Shown: positions 1-8,262 of the stretch, in pieces
How positions within the stretch are numbered: position 1 is the first letter of the stretch
Layout: every line of letters starts with the position of its first letter
NCBI RefSeq assembly: GCF_002797375.1
Contig: NZ_KZ454941.1
Span: forward strand, 2,434,667-2,498,666
Direction of reading: 5' to 3'
Length of the DNA: 64,000 nucleotides
Origin: Bacillus sp. FJAT-42315
GTDB lineage: Bacteria > Bacillota > Bacilli > Bacillales > Domibacillaceae
Notes under the pieces: generated by a model
Told to the model about the DNA's origin: nothing
Databases searched by the model: none
The model's input: the letters and a program-made list of their open reading frames with translations, nothing else
Translations under genes and position numbers: made by a program

Positions 1-712
1 TATCTTCGAAGAATTTGCTGATGCGTCCTTCAACCATTTTCGCAACGATGTTTTCTGGCTTGCCTTCGTTTAATGCTTGTTGAGTTAATACTTCACGCTC
101 ACGCTCTACTTCTTCTTGAGATACAGAATCACGTGAAATGTATTTTGGATTTAAAGCAGCTGCATGCATTGCTACGTCTTTTGCTGCTTCTTCATCTGTT
201 GTACCTTCTACAAGTGTTAATACGCCGATACGTCCACCCATGTGAAGGTAAGCACCAAATGCATCATTGTCGCCTTTTGCTACTACTTCAAAACGACGTA
301 ATGTTAATTTCTCACCAATTTTAGCTACTGCTTCATTGATGTGCTCAGCAACTGTTTGACCATTGCTCATTGTTTGCTCATGCGCCTCTTCAATAGAAGC
401 TGGTTTGTTTGCTAATAAATGGTCTGCTAATTCTTTTACAAGCTGTTGGAAGCCTTCGTTTTTCGCAACGAAATCTGTTTCAGAGTTTACTTCTAAAATC
501 ACAGCTTCGTTACCTTCAGCCTTGATGAAAGTCGTACCTTCAGCAGCGATACGATCCGCTTTTTTAGCTGCTTTAGCGATTCCTTTTTCACGAAGGAAGT
601 CAATCGCTTTCTCCATATCACCGTTTGTTTCTGTTAAAGCTTTTTTACAGTCCATCATGCCTGCGCCTGTTTTTTCACGAAGTTCTTTTACCATTTGTGC
701 AGTAACTGCCAT
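1..712 (-). CDS. tsf: Elongation factor Ts, 3' end cut off by window edge
   Basis: EF-Ts is the cytoplasmic guanine-nucleotide exchange factor that regenerates EF-Tu-GTP during translation. The reading frame is open from the ATG at 712-710 to the window edge, about 237 codons. It begins [20 protein letters not shown], the UBA-like N-terminal domain that docks on EF-Tu, and continues into the core with the family-typical [10 protein letters not shown] region. A strong AAAGGAGG lies just upstream of the ATG. It follows rpsB, as in nearly all bacteria. The truncation is a window artefact, not a broken gene. Confidence 0.97.
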   Translation of the reverse strand, partial: MAVTAQMVKELREKTGAGMMDCKKALTETNGDMEKAIDFLREKGIAKAAKKADRIAAEGTTFIKAEGNEAVILEVNSETDFVAKNEGFQQLVKELADHLLANKPASIEEAHEQTMSNGQTVAEHINEAVAKIGEKLTLRRFEVVAKGDNDAFGAYLHMGGRIGVLTLVEGTTDEEAAKDVAMHAAALNPKYISRDSVSQEEVEREREVLTQQALNEGKPENIVAKMVEGRISKFFED

Positions 713-763
713 AAGTATTCTTCCTCCTTTAATTGTATGTAACTATCAAATATATGATTAGCA

Positions 764-791
764 CAGAAAAGCTGACTATACAACTTTTCTG
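764..791 (-). repeat. Inverted repeat in the rpsB-tsf spacer
   Basis: An 8-bp perfect inverted repeat (CAGAAAAG at 764-771, CTTTTCTG at 784-791) lies between the rpsB terminator and the tsf start. On the minus-strand RNA it would form a stem with a 12-nt loop. No T-run follows, so it is not a terminator by itself. It could affect mRNA stability or processing upstream of tsf; that is inference. Confidence 0.45.
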
Positions 792-804
792 GCTTTTTCT
801 CTTT

Positions 805-842
805 AAAAAAAGGTGATAAGGGACTTTCGTCTTATCACCTTT
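805..842 (-). terminator. Rho-independent terminator between rpsB and tsf
   Basis: The minus strand reads AAAAGGTGATAAG, a 10-nt loop, CTTATCACC and then a run of seven T. The hairpin arms lie at about 808-820 and 831-843. It sits 12 bases after the rpsB stop. Because tsf is the next gene on the same strand, this is either the end of the upstream transcript or a partial attenuator lowering tsf relative to rpsB. Confidence 0.85.
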
Positions 843-854
843 TCATCAAGACTA

Positions 855-1586
855 TTACTCAGCAGTAGCTACTTCTTCAGTCGCAGCAACTTCAACTGTT
901 TCTTCGCCTTGTTTCGCTTCTAAAATCGCATCTGCCATTTTTCCAGTTAAAAGTTTAACTGCGCGAATCGCATCATCGTTCGCTGGAATTACATAATCGA
1001 TTTCATCCGGATCACAGTTTGTATCAACAATACCTACGATTGGGATGTGTAATTTACGAGCTTCAGCAACCGCAATACGCTCTTTACGTGGGTCGATGAT
1101 GAATAACGCATCTGGAAGATCTTTCATATCTCTAATTCCGCCTAAGAATTTCACTAAGCGCTCATGTTCTTTTTTCAGTTGAACTACTTCTTTTTTAGGA
1201 AGAACTTCGAAAGTTCCGTCTTCTTCCATTTTCTCAATGTTTTTCAAACGTTGTACACGTTTTTGAATTGTAGAGAAGTTTGTTAATGTACCACCTAACC
1301 AACGTTGGTTAACAAAGTACATACCAGAACGTTCTGCTTCTTCTTTCACAGACTCTTGAGCTTGTTTTTTCGTACCAACGAAAAGAACTTTCCCGCCGTC
1401 TTCAGCTAATTCTTTTACGAATTTATAAGCTTCTTCGACTTTACGAACTGTTTTTTGAAGATCGATAATGTAGATCCCGTTACGCTCTTGGAAAATGTAT
1501 TTTTTCATTTTTGGGTTCCAACGGCGTGTTTGGTGTCCGAAGTGTACACCAGCTTCAAGCAATTGTTTCATTGAAATGACTGACAT
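855..1586 (-). CDS. rpsB: 30S ribosomal protein S2
   Basis: S2 is a structural protein of the small ribosomal subunit, bound late at the head-body junction. The 243-residue product begins [20 protein letters not shown], the S2 signature, and contains the [13 protein letters not shown] and [10 protein letters not shown] motifs typical of the family. The C-terminus is a short acidic tail rich in E, V, A and T. The start has a clear AGGAGG. The gene has its own sigma-A promoter overlapping the swrB stop codon, so it is expressed independently of the flagellar genes upstream. Confidence 0.98.
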   Translation of the reverse strand: MSVISMKQLLEAGVHFGHQTRRWNPKMKKYIFQERNGIYIIDLQKTVRKVEEAYKFVKELAEDGGKVLFVGTKKQAQESVKEEAERSGMYFVNQRWLGGTLTNFSTIQKRVQRLKNIEKMEEDGTFEVLPKKEVVQLKKEHERLVKFLGGIRDMKDLPDALFIIDPRKERIAVAEARKLHIPIVGIVDTNCDPDEIDYVIPANDDAIRAVKLLTGKMADAILEAKQGEETVEVAATEEVATAE

Positions 1587-1695
1587 ATTTTGTTCCTCCT
1601 AATGGTTTTGATTTTCCTCCGCTCGCCTCATTTTCGTCCAGAAACTGTCTAAACAGCACCATCTGTCCAAATCCGCAAGCGTGTGTATTAACACC

Positions 1696-1731
1696 GTTAG
1701 TAAATATAACATATCCTTCTAAAGCAATCAA
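1696..1731 (-). promoter_or_regulatory. Sigma-A promoter of rpsB
   Basis: Minus strand: -35 TTGATT at 1731-1726, a 17-bp spacer, -10 TATATT at 1708-1703, transcription start expected near 1696. The -35 overlaps the swrB stop codon. The mRNA leader of about 110 nt holds small inverted repeats (for example CTGTTTAGACAG) and could be an autoregulatory S2 leader, but I cannot assign it to a known family. Confidence 0.75.
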
Positions 1732-2204
1732 CTATTTTTCCCGATGTTTGAAAATTTCAAAGCTAGTTCCACTTCAGTCTTGCCTTTATTTAATTTCTTG
1801 GCAATTTCTTCAACGGTGAAACCTTGTTTATGAAGAAGATCGATTTCATCTTCAACCTGCTTTTTTTTCAGTGGAGTCGTATGCTCATTTGTTGAACTAG
1901 CTGTTTTATATCCTTTAACAGCTCTCGCTCGCTGTAAATTCGGGATCAATAGCACCTGCTCTGGAGCAGGTGAAGGCTTAACTTCGTTTACTGATGCTTT
2001 CTGTGAAAGTTGTTCAATAAATTTCTCGTTTTCCTCTTTCATTTCTAACAAATAGGCATCCATCATTTCCTCCATTTCTTGAGCCATTTTTTGTTGTTGA
2101 TTTTTTAAATCAAACAAACGGTTTTGTCTCAAGAATAGAAGGATAATGGCAAATAGAGCGACCGCATTTAGTATAAGCGAAGCCATTATGAAAAGTGTTG
2201 TCAT
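1728..2204 (-). CDS. swrB: Swarming motility protein SwrB
   Basis: SwrB helps activate assembly of the flagellar basal body and is needed for full sigma-D activity and swarming in B. subtilis. This 158-residue protein has a single N-terminal membrane segment (about residues 5-25), a charged coiled-coil-like stretch (about 30-70), a low-complexity linker, and a C-terminal helix-turn-helix-like segment containing GFTVEEIAKKLNKGK (about 122-150), which resembles the B. subtilis SwrB C-terminus. It follows sigD directly, the conserved position. Similarity is weak outside both ends, so position carries part of the call. Confidence 0.85.
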   Translation of the reverse strand: MTTLFIMASLILNAVALFAIILLFLRQNRLFDLKNQQQKMAQEMEEMMDAYLLEMKEENEKFIEQLSQKASVNEVKPSPAPEQVLLIPNLQRARAVKGYKTASSTNEHTTPLKKKQVEDEIDLLHKQGFTVEEIAKKLNKGKTEVELALKFSNIGKNS

Positions 2205-2226
2205 ATTTCCTTATTATCCTCTAGAG

Positions 2227-3021
2227 TCAATTTGTTTTCCTTAATGAAGGCGCTGTTCCATTCACCTTGATCAGCTGGTTTTTTAGTTTGAAAATAGCTT
2301 TAGAATGAATTTGGGAAATTCTTGATGTCGATAAACTCATCACTTCACCTATTTCAGTAAGGGTCAGTTCTTCATGATAAAACAAACTCAGTACCATTTG
2401 CTCTTTGGCCGTTAGTTTAGAAATTTCTTGCACTAGCTCTTGAATGAGCTCACCCTTTACTACTTCCTCTTCAGGTGAGATCGTTTTCTCATCCTTTAGG
2501 ATAAACCCTTTGGCATCGGAGTGATCCGAATCTTGTACATGTTCATCCATAGAAAGCACATTAGCAAATAAGTGTTCAGTCATCGTTTGATGGATTTCAT
2601 CTTCACTTAAATTGAGCTGCTCCGCTACTTCAACAGCCGTGACGCGACGCAAATAAGTTTGTTCCATCTCCTCTATCTTCGCTTCGATTTTTTTCGCTTT
2701 TTCTCTCGTACCACGCGGTAGCCAATCTTCTTTCCTCAGACCATCTAATATGGCTCCACGGATTCGGAAGGAGGCATATGTGTCAAACTTTAAATCCCTA
2801 GATGGATCAAATTTAGTTAACGCATCTAATAACCCCATTAAGGCTAAGCTTTTTATATCTTCCTTATTAACGCTCCGTGGCAAGTTCGCCGAAATCCGCT
2901 GCGAATGAAAAGAAACAAGAGGCATATACTTTTCCACAAGCAAGTTTCCTGCCTGACTATCACGACTCTTTAACCAAGCATCCCATAACTTTTCTTCTTC
3001 ATTAACGTTCATCCTAGGCAT
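2227..3021 (-). CDS. sigD: RNA polymerase sigma factor SigD (flagellar, FliA family)
   Basis: SigD (sigma-28) directs transcription of late flagellar, chemotaxis and autolysin genes and is held inactive by FlgM until the hook is complete. The 264-residue protein shows sigma region 2 (about 27-97, with KFDTYASFRIRGAILDGLR), region 3 (about 110-175) and region 4 (about 205-255, with the helix-turn-helix LTEIGEVMSLSTSRISQIH). The ATG at 3021 has GGAGAG seven bases upstream. It is at the distal end of the fla/che operon, where B. subtilis SigD level sets the motile-cell fraction. A 154-bp gap precedes it, unusually large for this operon. Confidence 0.97.
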   Translation of the reverse strand: MPRMNVNEEEKLWDAWLKSRDSQAGNLLVEKYMPLVSFHSQRISANLPRSVNKEDIKSLALMGLLDALTKFDPSRDLKFDTYASFRIRGAILDGLRKEDWLPRGTREKAKKIEAKIEEMEQTYLRRVTAVEVAEQLNLSEDEIHQTMTEHLFANVLSMDEHVQDSDHSDAKGFILKDEKTISPEEEVVKGELIQELVQEISKLTAKEQMVLSLFYHEELTLTEIGEVMSLSTSRISQIHSKAIFKLKNQLIKVNGTAPSLRKTN

Positions 3022-3175
3022 TTTCTATCTCTCCTCCTCGGGTTAACCTCGTCGAGAAGTTTATTTCTAAATGATTTATTCTAACTTCATAAAGTTGCTA
3101 ATTATATTATAAGAAACTAACCACAAATGCCTAATGGTGTTTTCTGCAAAAATTGAGAGGCTATCACCATTCTTT
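3022..3175 (-). promoter_or_regulatory. Gap upstream of sigD with tandem TATAAT and an inverted repeat
   Basis: This is the largest gap inside the operon. The minus strand carries two overlapping TATAAT hexamers (3111-3106 and 3106-3101) with no good -35 at 16-18 bp from either. A 7-bp inverted repeat (AATGGTG at 3133-3139, CACCATT at 3165-3171) flanks a 25-bp loop and has no T-run behind it. It may hold a weak internal promoter for sigD-swrB; that is inference. Confidence 0.35.
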
Positions 3176-3535
3176 TTACTCGTTGATCATTTCACGAATA
3201 ATTGCTGCTGTTTTCTCGCTATCCGTCATTTCTAGCCGTTTCGCCTGACCATCTTTCTCAACTTTAATAGGCATCTCTTCTTCATGAATTTCTTCTTGTG
3301 TCTCTTCTTTAGTAGACAACTCTTCCTCTACTACAGGCTCCGCAGCAAAACTATCGGGGGGAAAAGCGATGAACAACATGAAACGAATAACAAACATCAA
3401 CATAAAAAAAATGGTAGCGGTAGCAAATGAGCCTAAAATAACAGGTAAAGGTTCTCCATTAGGAAATGAAAGTAGAAAATAAAGAGTAAATCCTGCAATC
3501 ATGATCCATATATTCCATAAAATCGAGCCTCTCAT
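3176..3535 (-). CDS. Small two-pass membrane protein between cheD and sigD, function unknown
   Basis: I do not recognise a named family. The 119-residue product has two hydrophobic segments (about residues 9-27 and 33-57), followed by a glutamate-rich cytosolic-type tail (about 65-100) and a short amphipathic end containing EKTAAIIREMINE. The ATG at 3535 sits one base inside the cheD stop region, with GGAG upstream, so translation is probably coupled to cheD. B. subtilis has no gene at this place. Position suggests a motility-linked role. A membrane anchor with an acidic tail would fit a protein that recruits a soluble partner, but nothing in the sequence shows which. Confidence 0.75.
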   Translation of the reverse strand: MRGSILWNIWIMIAGFTLYFLLSFPNGEPLPVILGSFATATIFFMLMFVIRFMLFIAFPPDSFAAEPVVEEELSTKEETQEEIHEEEMPIKVEKDGQAKRLEMTDSEKTAAIIREMINE

Positions 3536-4032
3536 TATATATCTCGAACTCCTTTATTCACAGTTCGAATCATTAATCGGCATGTTTGTGGATCAAATTC
3601 AATGGTTCGACCGTTATTACCACCAACGTCTTCAGCAGCAATTTGAATGTTTTCTTCTCTCAGTTTACGCTTGACCGCTTCAACATTTCTCGGGCCTATT
3701 CTCATAGAATCACTTTGAGGGCTAAATTGAAACATTTGGGCACCACCGGCAAGCTTAGCTTTTAATCTATGGATGTGAGCACCTTCCCTTTTTAAAATGT
3801 TAAGTAGCTCGATAATCCCTGTATCTGCAAATTTTGCTTTGTTTATATTATCGGTTTTAGCGAGAGCTGAGTCTGGTAACATCACGTGAACCATTCCGCC
3901 AAGAGCTTGCTGTTCATCATAAATGACAACTCCAACACAAGAACCTAGCCCCGATGTCCGAATAGTGTCTGGGGAACGAACGATATTTAACTCAGCAATC
4001 CCTACTTTCACGATTTGTTTGATTCTATTCAT
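3535..4032 (-). CDS. cheD: Chemoreceptor glutamine deamidase CheD
   Basis: CheD deamidates specific glutamines of chemoreceptors and stimulates CheC phosphatase, linking receptor state to CheY-P level. The 165-residue protein carries the catalytic Cys32 in TSGLGSCVGV and His49 in GGMVHVMLPDS, plus the conserved NGRTIEFDP near the C-terminus. Its start overlaps the end of cheC by eight bases, with GGAG upstream of the ATG, consistent with coupled translation and the known CheC-CheD complex. Confidence 0.96.
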   Translation of the reverse strand: MNRIKQIVKVGIAELNIVRSPDTIRTSGLGSCVGVVIYDEQQALGGMVHVMLPDSALAKTDNINKAKFADTGIIELLNILKREGAHIHRLKAKLAGGAQMFQFSPQSDSMRIGPRNVEAVKRKLREENIQIAAEDVGGNNGRTIEFDPQTCRLMIRTVNKGVRDI

Positions 4033-4666
4033 TCATCTCGACTCCCAAGGCACGAAATATTGTAGGGAAAGAGAATGGAGAAGGAAGCAAAAAGAAATGC
4101 CCTTTCACTTCCTCCTTTTCACCTGTCTCCTCTTCTTTAAGTACCGTGTCAATGACAATTGCATAATCCCCGTATTGAGAGGCTTCTACTAAACCAAAAC
4201 TAATAATGGCACCAAACATATCAATCGTTAATTCAGGGACAGATGGATAAAGCTGTAATCGTGTAAAGTCGCTCAAGGCTGATAAGTAAGATCCAGACAA
4301 AATATTCCCTAGCTCTTGCATAGCAGAATAACCAATGGCTTCTCTATTCACCTCTTGAAAAGAAAACTGTTTATCGCCCGTCATATTGCAAATATAATTT
4401 TCTGCTTGTTCTAAAGACAGGATGAAAAACATATTTCCACTCGCTTCTCCTTCTATCCTTAAGCTGACACTAACCACTTCTTGGTCCGGTCCACCAGCCA
4501 TTTCCATCATTTCAGTAAAGCTAGCAACCCTCACACTAGGTACCTTCATATCTACCTTTTTATTTAAAAGCGTAGAAAGAGCCGTTGCTGCATGCCCAGC
4601 TCCTATATTTCCAATTTCTTTTAATATGTCTAAGTGGAGAGTTTGAATTTGATCGATATAGCTCAT
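4025..4666 (-). CDS. cheC: CheY-P phosphatase CheC
   Basis: CheC dephosphorylates CheY-P and binds CheD, the adaptation branch found in Bacillus but not E. coli. The 213-residue protein holds both phosphatase motifs of the CheC/FliY/CheX family: D13-xxx-E17-xx-N20 in LDILKEIGN and S114-xxx-E118-xx-N121 in SAMQELGN. Both are intact, so two active sites are predicted. It lies between cheW and cheD in a tightly packed operon. Confidence 0.97.
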   Translation of the reverse strand: MSYIDQIQTLHLDILKEIGNIGAGHAATALSTLLNKKVDMKVPSVRVASFTEMMEMAGGPDQEVVSVSLRIEGEASGNMFFILSLEQAENYICNMTGDKQFSFQEVNREAIGYSAMQELGNILSGSYLSALSDFTRLQLYPSVPELTIDMFGAIISFGLVEASQYGDYAIVIDTVLKEEETGEKEEVKGHFFLLPSPFSFPTIFRALGVEMNE

Positions 4667-4678
4667 GTATTTACCCCT

Positions 4679-5119
4679 TTACTTAAACACTTTTTCTAAG
4701 CTTAATAAAATTAACAGTCTCTTTTCTAATTTGGCTACTCCAACAATATATTCCGCTTCAATAGAACCTACCACGTCTGGCTGAGGTTCAATGATGTCAT
4801 TTGGAATATCTAGCACATCGTTAGCTCCATCAACGACTAATCCCACTTCCATCTCATCTAAAGAGGCGATGATAATTCTAGTATTCTCGTTATACTCTTC
4901 ATCAGGAAGATTAAATCGATTACGTAAATCAATAATTGGCGTGACAACACCACGTAAGTTGATAACGCCTTTAATAAAAGGGACTGTACCCGGAACCCGA
5001 GTAATATGCATTAATTTCTCTATAGAATGGACTTGATGGACTGGGAAAGCATACTCTTTATCCATTAATTGAAAGGCAATCACTTTTATTGTAGACTGAG
5101 CGCTCATATTACTCATCAT
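4679..5119 (-). CDS. cheW: Chemotaxis adaptor CheW
   Basis: CheW bridges chemoreceptors and the CheA kinase in the signalling array. The product is a single CheW/SH3-like domain with the family motifs VHSIEKLMHITRVPG and FIKGVINLRGVVTPIIDLR. The frame extends to a TTG at 5137, but the stretch ATGGAAGGAAGG there reads as a ribosome binding site for the ATG at 5119 (or the adjacent ATG at 5116). I therefore place the start at 5119, giving 146 residues. It follows the cheA stop by about 18 bases. Confidence 0.95.
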   Translation of the reverse strand: MMSNMSAQSTIKVIAFQLMDKEYAFPVHQVHSIEKLMHITRVPGTVPFIKGVINLRGVVTPIIDLRNRFNLPDEEYNENTRIIIASLDEMEVGLVVDGANDVLDIPNDIIEPQPDVVGSIEAEYIVGVAKLEKRLLILLSLEKVFK

Positions 5120-5137
5120 TTTCCTTCCTTCCATCAA

Positions 5138-7159
5138 TTATTTAATCAAGGCATTACAATCTACGATTAAAGCAACCTGGCCATCTCCTAAAATCGTAGC
5201 ACCTGAAATAGCAAAAACATTTGTTAAATAGTTTCCTAGTGATTTCAAGACAACTTCTTGTTGACCAATGAAGGAATCGACAACAAGTCCGGCCATTTTA
5301 TCTCCTTTTCGAACGATGACGATCGAATAATATTCATCTTTTTCTTCAACAGCTGGGACTTCAAAAATTTGTTCTAAGAAAACGAGTGGAACGACCTTGC
5401 CGCGAAAATCAATGACTTGTTGATTATGCGCTTTTAAAATATCCGTTTTCTTGACAATCGCTGTTTCAATAATAGAAGATAATGGAATGGCATACTTCTC
5501 TTTTTCCACTTCCACTAGCATGACAGAAATAATTGATAGCGTTAATGGAAGCTGAATAGAAAAGATGGAGCCTTTTCCTTCATTAGCATCGATACTAATT
5601 GAACCACCAAGAGATTCTATCGTTGTTTTAACTACATCTAAACCAACACCACGACCTGAAATATCTGAGACTTGCTCGGCAGTTGAGAAACCCGAGGCCA
5701 AAATAAGCTCATAAATTTGCTTATCTGAAAGCGTCAACGCTTGCTCTTCTGTTACAACACCCTTTGATAGAGCTTTCCTTAACACTTTGTCTTTATTAAT
5801 TCCCGCACCATCATCTTCTATTTCAATAAATACGTGGTTTCCGCTATGGTAGGCTTTTAGCTTAACCGTTCCTTCAGCAGGTTTACCTTTCGCTTTACGA
5901 TCTTCTGGGCTTTCTATGCCATGGTCAATCGCGTTACGGATTAAGTGAACGAGAGGATCGCCGATTTCATCAATTACCGTACGATCAAGCTCCGTATCCG
6001 CCCCGATAATTTCTAAATTAATTTGCTTGTTTAACTCTCGCGCAAGCTGGCGAACCATTCGTGGAAAGCGATTGAACACAGTTTCTACTGGAACCATTCG
6101 CATGTTCAAAATGATATTTTGTAAATCTCCGGAAATTCTTGACATCCGCTCTACAGTTTCATTAAGCTCTGGATGATTAAGGTCCCCAGAAATTTGTTCT
6201 AGCCTTCCACGATCGATCACTAGCTCTTCGAACAAGTTCATTAAAATATCCAAACGCTCGATGTTCACACGAATGGTTTTGTTTGCAACAGCTTGCTGCT
6301 TACTTTGCTTTGTTTCTTTCACTTCTTTATTTTCAACTGGCTTGCTAACTTCTACTTGAACCTCTTCTTGCAGTGCTACATTTACGTTTAAAGGTTCTAA
6401 CTCTACATTAGTAATCGTGACGTTGACGACTTCTGATACTTTTTTAACTTTGCTTTCAATTTCTTCAGCAGGGCTCTTCGTAATGATAGTGACAACGAAC
6501 TTTTCATCAAATTTTTCCTCTTCTAACTGTTCCGTTGAAGGAGTTGATTTGATTACTTCTCCGCATTTCTCCAGCACTTCAAAAACCATAAATACCCTTG
6601 CTGCCTTTAAAACACAATCGCTTCTTAGTTGAACTTCAATTTCTAAGCAAGAGAATCCCTGCTCTTTAGATTGACCAATCACCGTACGTTCAAATTCATC
6701 GTATTCAGCGGCATATGCTGTTTGAGGTAATGACTCAGACACCGTTACGGCAACCTCTTCAGAAGCAGCTGATAATTCTTCGCCATTTTCAATTTTTAAT
6801 AGCTTCTCAACAATGGCTATGACATCTCTTTTTCCATCTCCACCAGAGGCAATATCATTGACCATAGCCTCTAGATCATCAATTGAAGCAAAAACAACAT
6901 CTAATATTTCCGCAGTAACCTGGATTTTATGGTTTCGAATCGCATCTAACACATTCTCCATTTTGTGTGTTAAGTTGGCTAAATCCTCATATCCCATCGT
7001 TGCGGACATCCCTTTTAACGTATGGGCTGAACGAAAGATTTCATTAACAATTGAGATGTCTTCTGGATTTTTCTCCAAAACTAAAAGATTTTCATTTACT
7101 GCTTGCAAATGCTCCTTGCTTTCTTCAATGAAAATTTCTAAATATTGATTCACTTCCAT
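5138..7159 (-). CDS. cheA: Chemotaxis histidine kinase CheA
   Basis: CheA autophosphorylates in response to receptors and passes phosphate to CheY and CheB. The 673-residue protein has the HPt domain with His46 in SAHTLKGMSATMG, a CheY-binding P2 region (about 165-255), a dimerisation helix pair (about 295-355), an ATPase domain (about 360-535) with N box HLIRNAIDHGIE and G boxes DDGAGI and GRGVGLDVV, and a CheW-like regulatory domain to the end. The linker around 270-300 is rich in V, E and K. All catalytic motifs look intact. Confidence 0.98.
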   Translation of the reverse strand: MEVNQYLEIFIEESKEHLQAVNENLLVLEKNPEDISIVNEIFRSAHTLKGMSATMGYEDLANLTHKMENVLDAIRNHKIQVTAEILDVVFASIDDLEAMVNDIASGGDGKRDVIAIVEKLLKIENGEELSAASEEVAVTVSESLPQTAYAAEYDEFERTVIGQSKEQGFSCLEIEVQLRSDCVLKAARVFMVFEVLEKCGEVIKSTPSTEQLEEEKFDEKFVVTIITKSPAEEIESKVKKVSEVVNVTITNVELEPLNVNVALQEEVQVEVSKPVENKEVKETKQSKQQAVANKTIRVNIERLDILMNLFEELVIDRGRLEQISGDLNHPELNETVERMSRISGDLQNIILNMRMVPVETVFNRFPRMVRQLARELNKQINLEIIGADTELDRTVIDEIGDPLVHLIRNAIDHGIESPEDRKAKGKPAEGTVKLKAYHSGNHVFIEIEDDGAGINKDKVLRKALSKGVVTEEQALTLSDKQIYELILASGFSTAEQVSDISGRGVGLDVVKTTIESLGGSISIDANEGKGSIFSIQLPLTLSIISVMLVEVEKEKYAIPLSSIIETAIVKKTDILKAHNQQVIDFRGKVVPLVFLEQIFEVPAVEEKDEYYSIVIVRKGDKMAGLVVDSFIGQQEVVLKSLGNYLTNVFAISGATILGDGQVALIVDCNALIK

Positions 7160-7176
7160 TAGCCGCTCATCCCTCT

Positions 7177-8262
7177 CTAAGGTATATACTTAACAATTGT
7201 TTCTGCAATTTGATCCACTGGCACTACATCATCTACTACATGCGTAGCAATCGCCGCTCTTGGCATCCCAAACACTACACAAGTATCTTTCGACTCAGCA
7301 ATAGCCGTTACACTCCCATTTCCCACTTCTTTCATTTTAAACAAACCATTGGCACCATCCGTCCCCATACCTGTCATGACGACAGCCACCTTGTTGTAAT
7401 CTGATATCTCACTTGTTGACTCAAAAAGCACATCAACAGAAGGCCGATGTCCGCTTACTGCAGGTGTTTGATCTAAATGGACAGCTAAAGAGACGCCAAC
7501 TTTTTTCACTTTCAAATGATAATTCCCTGGCGCAATATACGCCGTGTTATTCCTTAAAATTTCACCGTCTTCAGCTTCTTTAACAGAGATAGCTGAAAGT
7601 GAATCTAGCCTTTGAGCAAGTGAATGAGTAAAGCCTGCTGGCATATGCTGTACAATTAATATAGGTGCGTTAAGATTGGCTGGAAGCCTAGTTAGTACAC
7701 TTTGAAGTGCACGCGGACCACCTGTTGACGTCCCGATCACAATTAATGTCTTTCCGCTTATTTTTGAGCGTTCTAACCTATTGGTTGAGGAAAACTGTTC
7801 CGTTTTAGCACTCATATTCCTATGAATTCTTGGTTTATTAAATAAAGAGAGTGGACGGACATTAGCGCGACTAGCCGCTAGCACTTTTTCAATCAATTCA
7901 TCTTTAATTTTGTATAAATCAACGGAAATTGTTCCAGAAGGCTTAGCGATAAAATCAACCGCTCCTCTCTCCATAGCTAGCATCGTCGTTTCCGTGCCTT
8001 TTTTCGTTAAACTCGAAAGCATAACGACAGGTGTCGGTTTGTGCTCCATAATGTAGCTCAATGCATCTAAACCGTCCATTTCAGGCATTTCAACATCCAT
8101 CGTCATAACATCCGGATTATATTTCTCAAACTTCGCAATCGCATCCTTGCCATTACGTGCCGTCGCTACCACATCAAGCTCGGGATGATAGTTTAAAATA
8201 TCAGTGATTAGTTTTCTCATAAAAGCTGAATCATCCACTACAAGTACTTTTTTACTTTTCAT
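7177..8262 (-). CDS. cheB: Chemotaxis receptor methylesterase CheB
   Basis: CheB removes methyl groups from chemoreceptor glutamates, resetting sensitivity after CheA phosphorylates it. The 361-residue protein has an N-terminal receiver domain with phospho-acceptor Asp56 in TMDVEMPEMDG, a linker, and a C-terminal esterase with the triad Ser179 (GTSTGG), His206 (QHMPAGF) and Asp302 (GMGTDGANG). The start overlaps the end of flhG by 11 bases. Confidence 0.97.
   Translation of the reverse strand: MKSKKVLVVDDSAFMRKLITDILNYHPELDVVATARNGKDAIAKFEKYNPDVMTMDVEMPEMDGLDALSYIMEHKPTPVVMLSSLTKKGTETTMLAMERGAVDFIAKPSGTISVDLYKIKDELIEKVLAASRANVRPLSLFNKPRIHRNMSAKTEQFSSTNRLERSKISGKTLIVIGTSTGGPRALQSVLTRLPANLNAPILIVQHMPAGFTHSLAQRLDSLSAISVKEAEDGEILRNNTAYIAPGNYHLKVKKVGVSLAVHLDQTPAVSGHRPSVDVLFESTSEISDYNKVAVVMTGMGTDGANGLFKMKEVGNGSVTAIAESKDTCVVFGMPRAAIATHVVDDVVPVDQIAETIVKYIP

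Noticed and set aside
73-324. Plus-strand leucine-rich ORF
   Set aside because: Antisense to tsf; the low-complexity LLL pattern comes from the complementary strand and there is no ribosome site.
1-712. tsf as a pseudogene
   Set aside because: The frame is intact; it is simply cut by the window edge.
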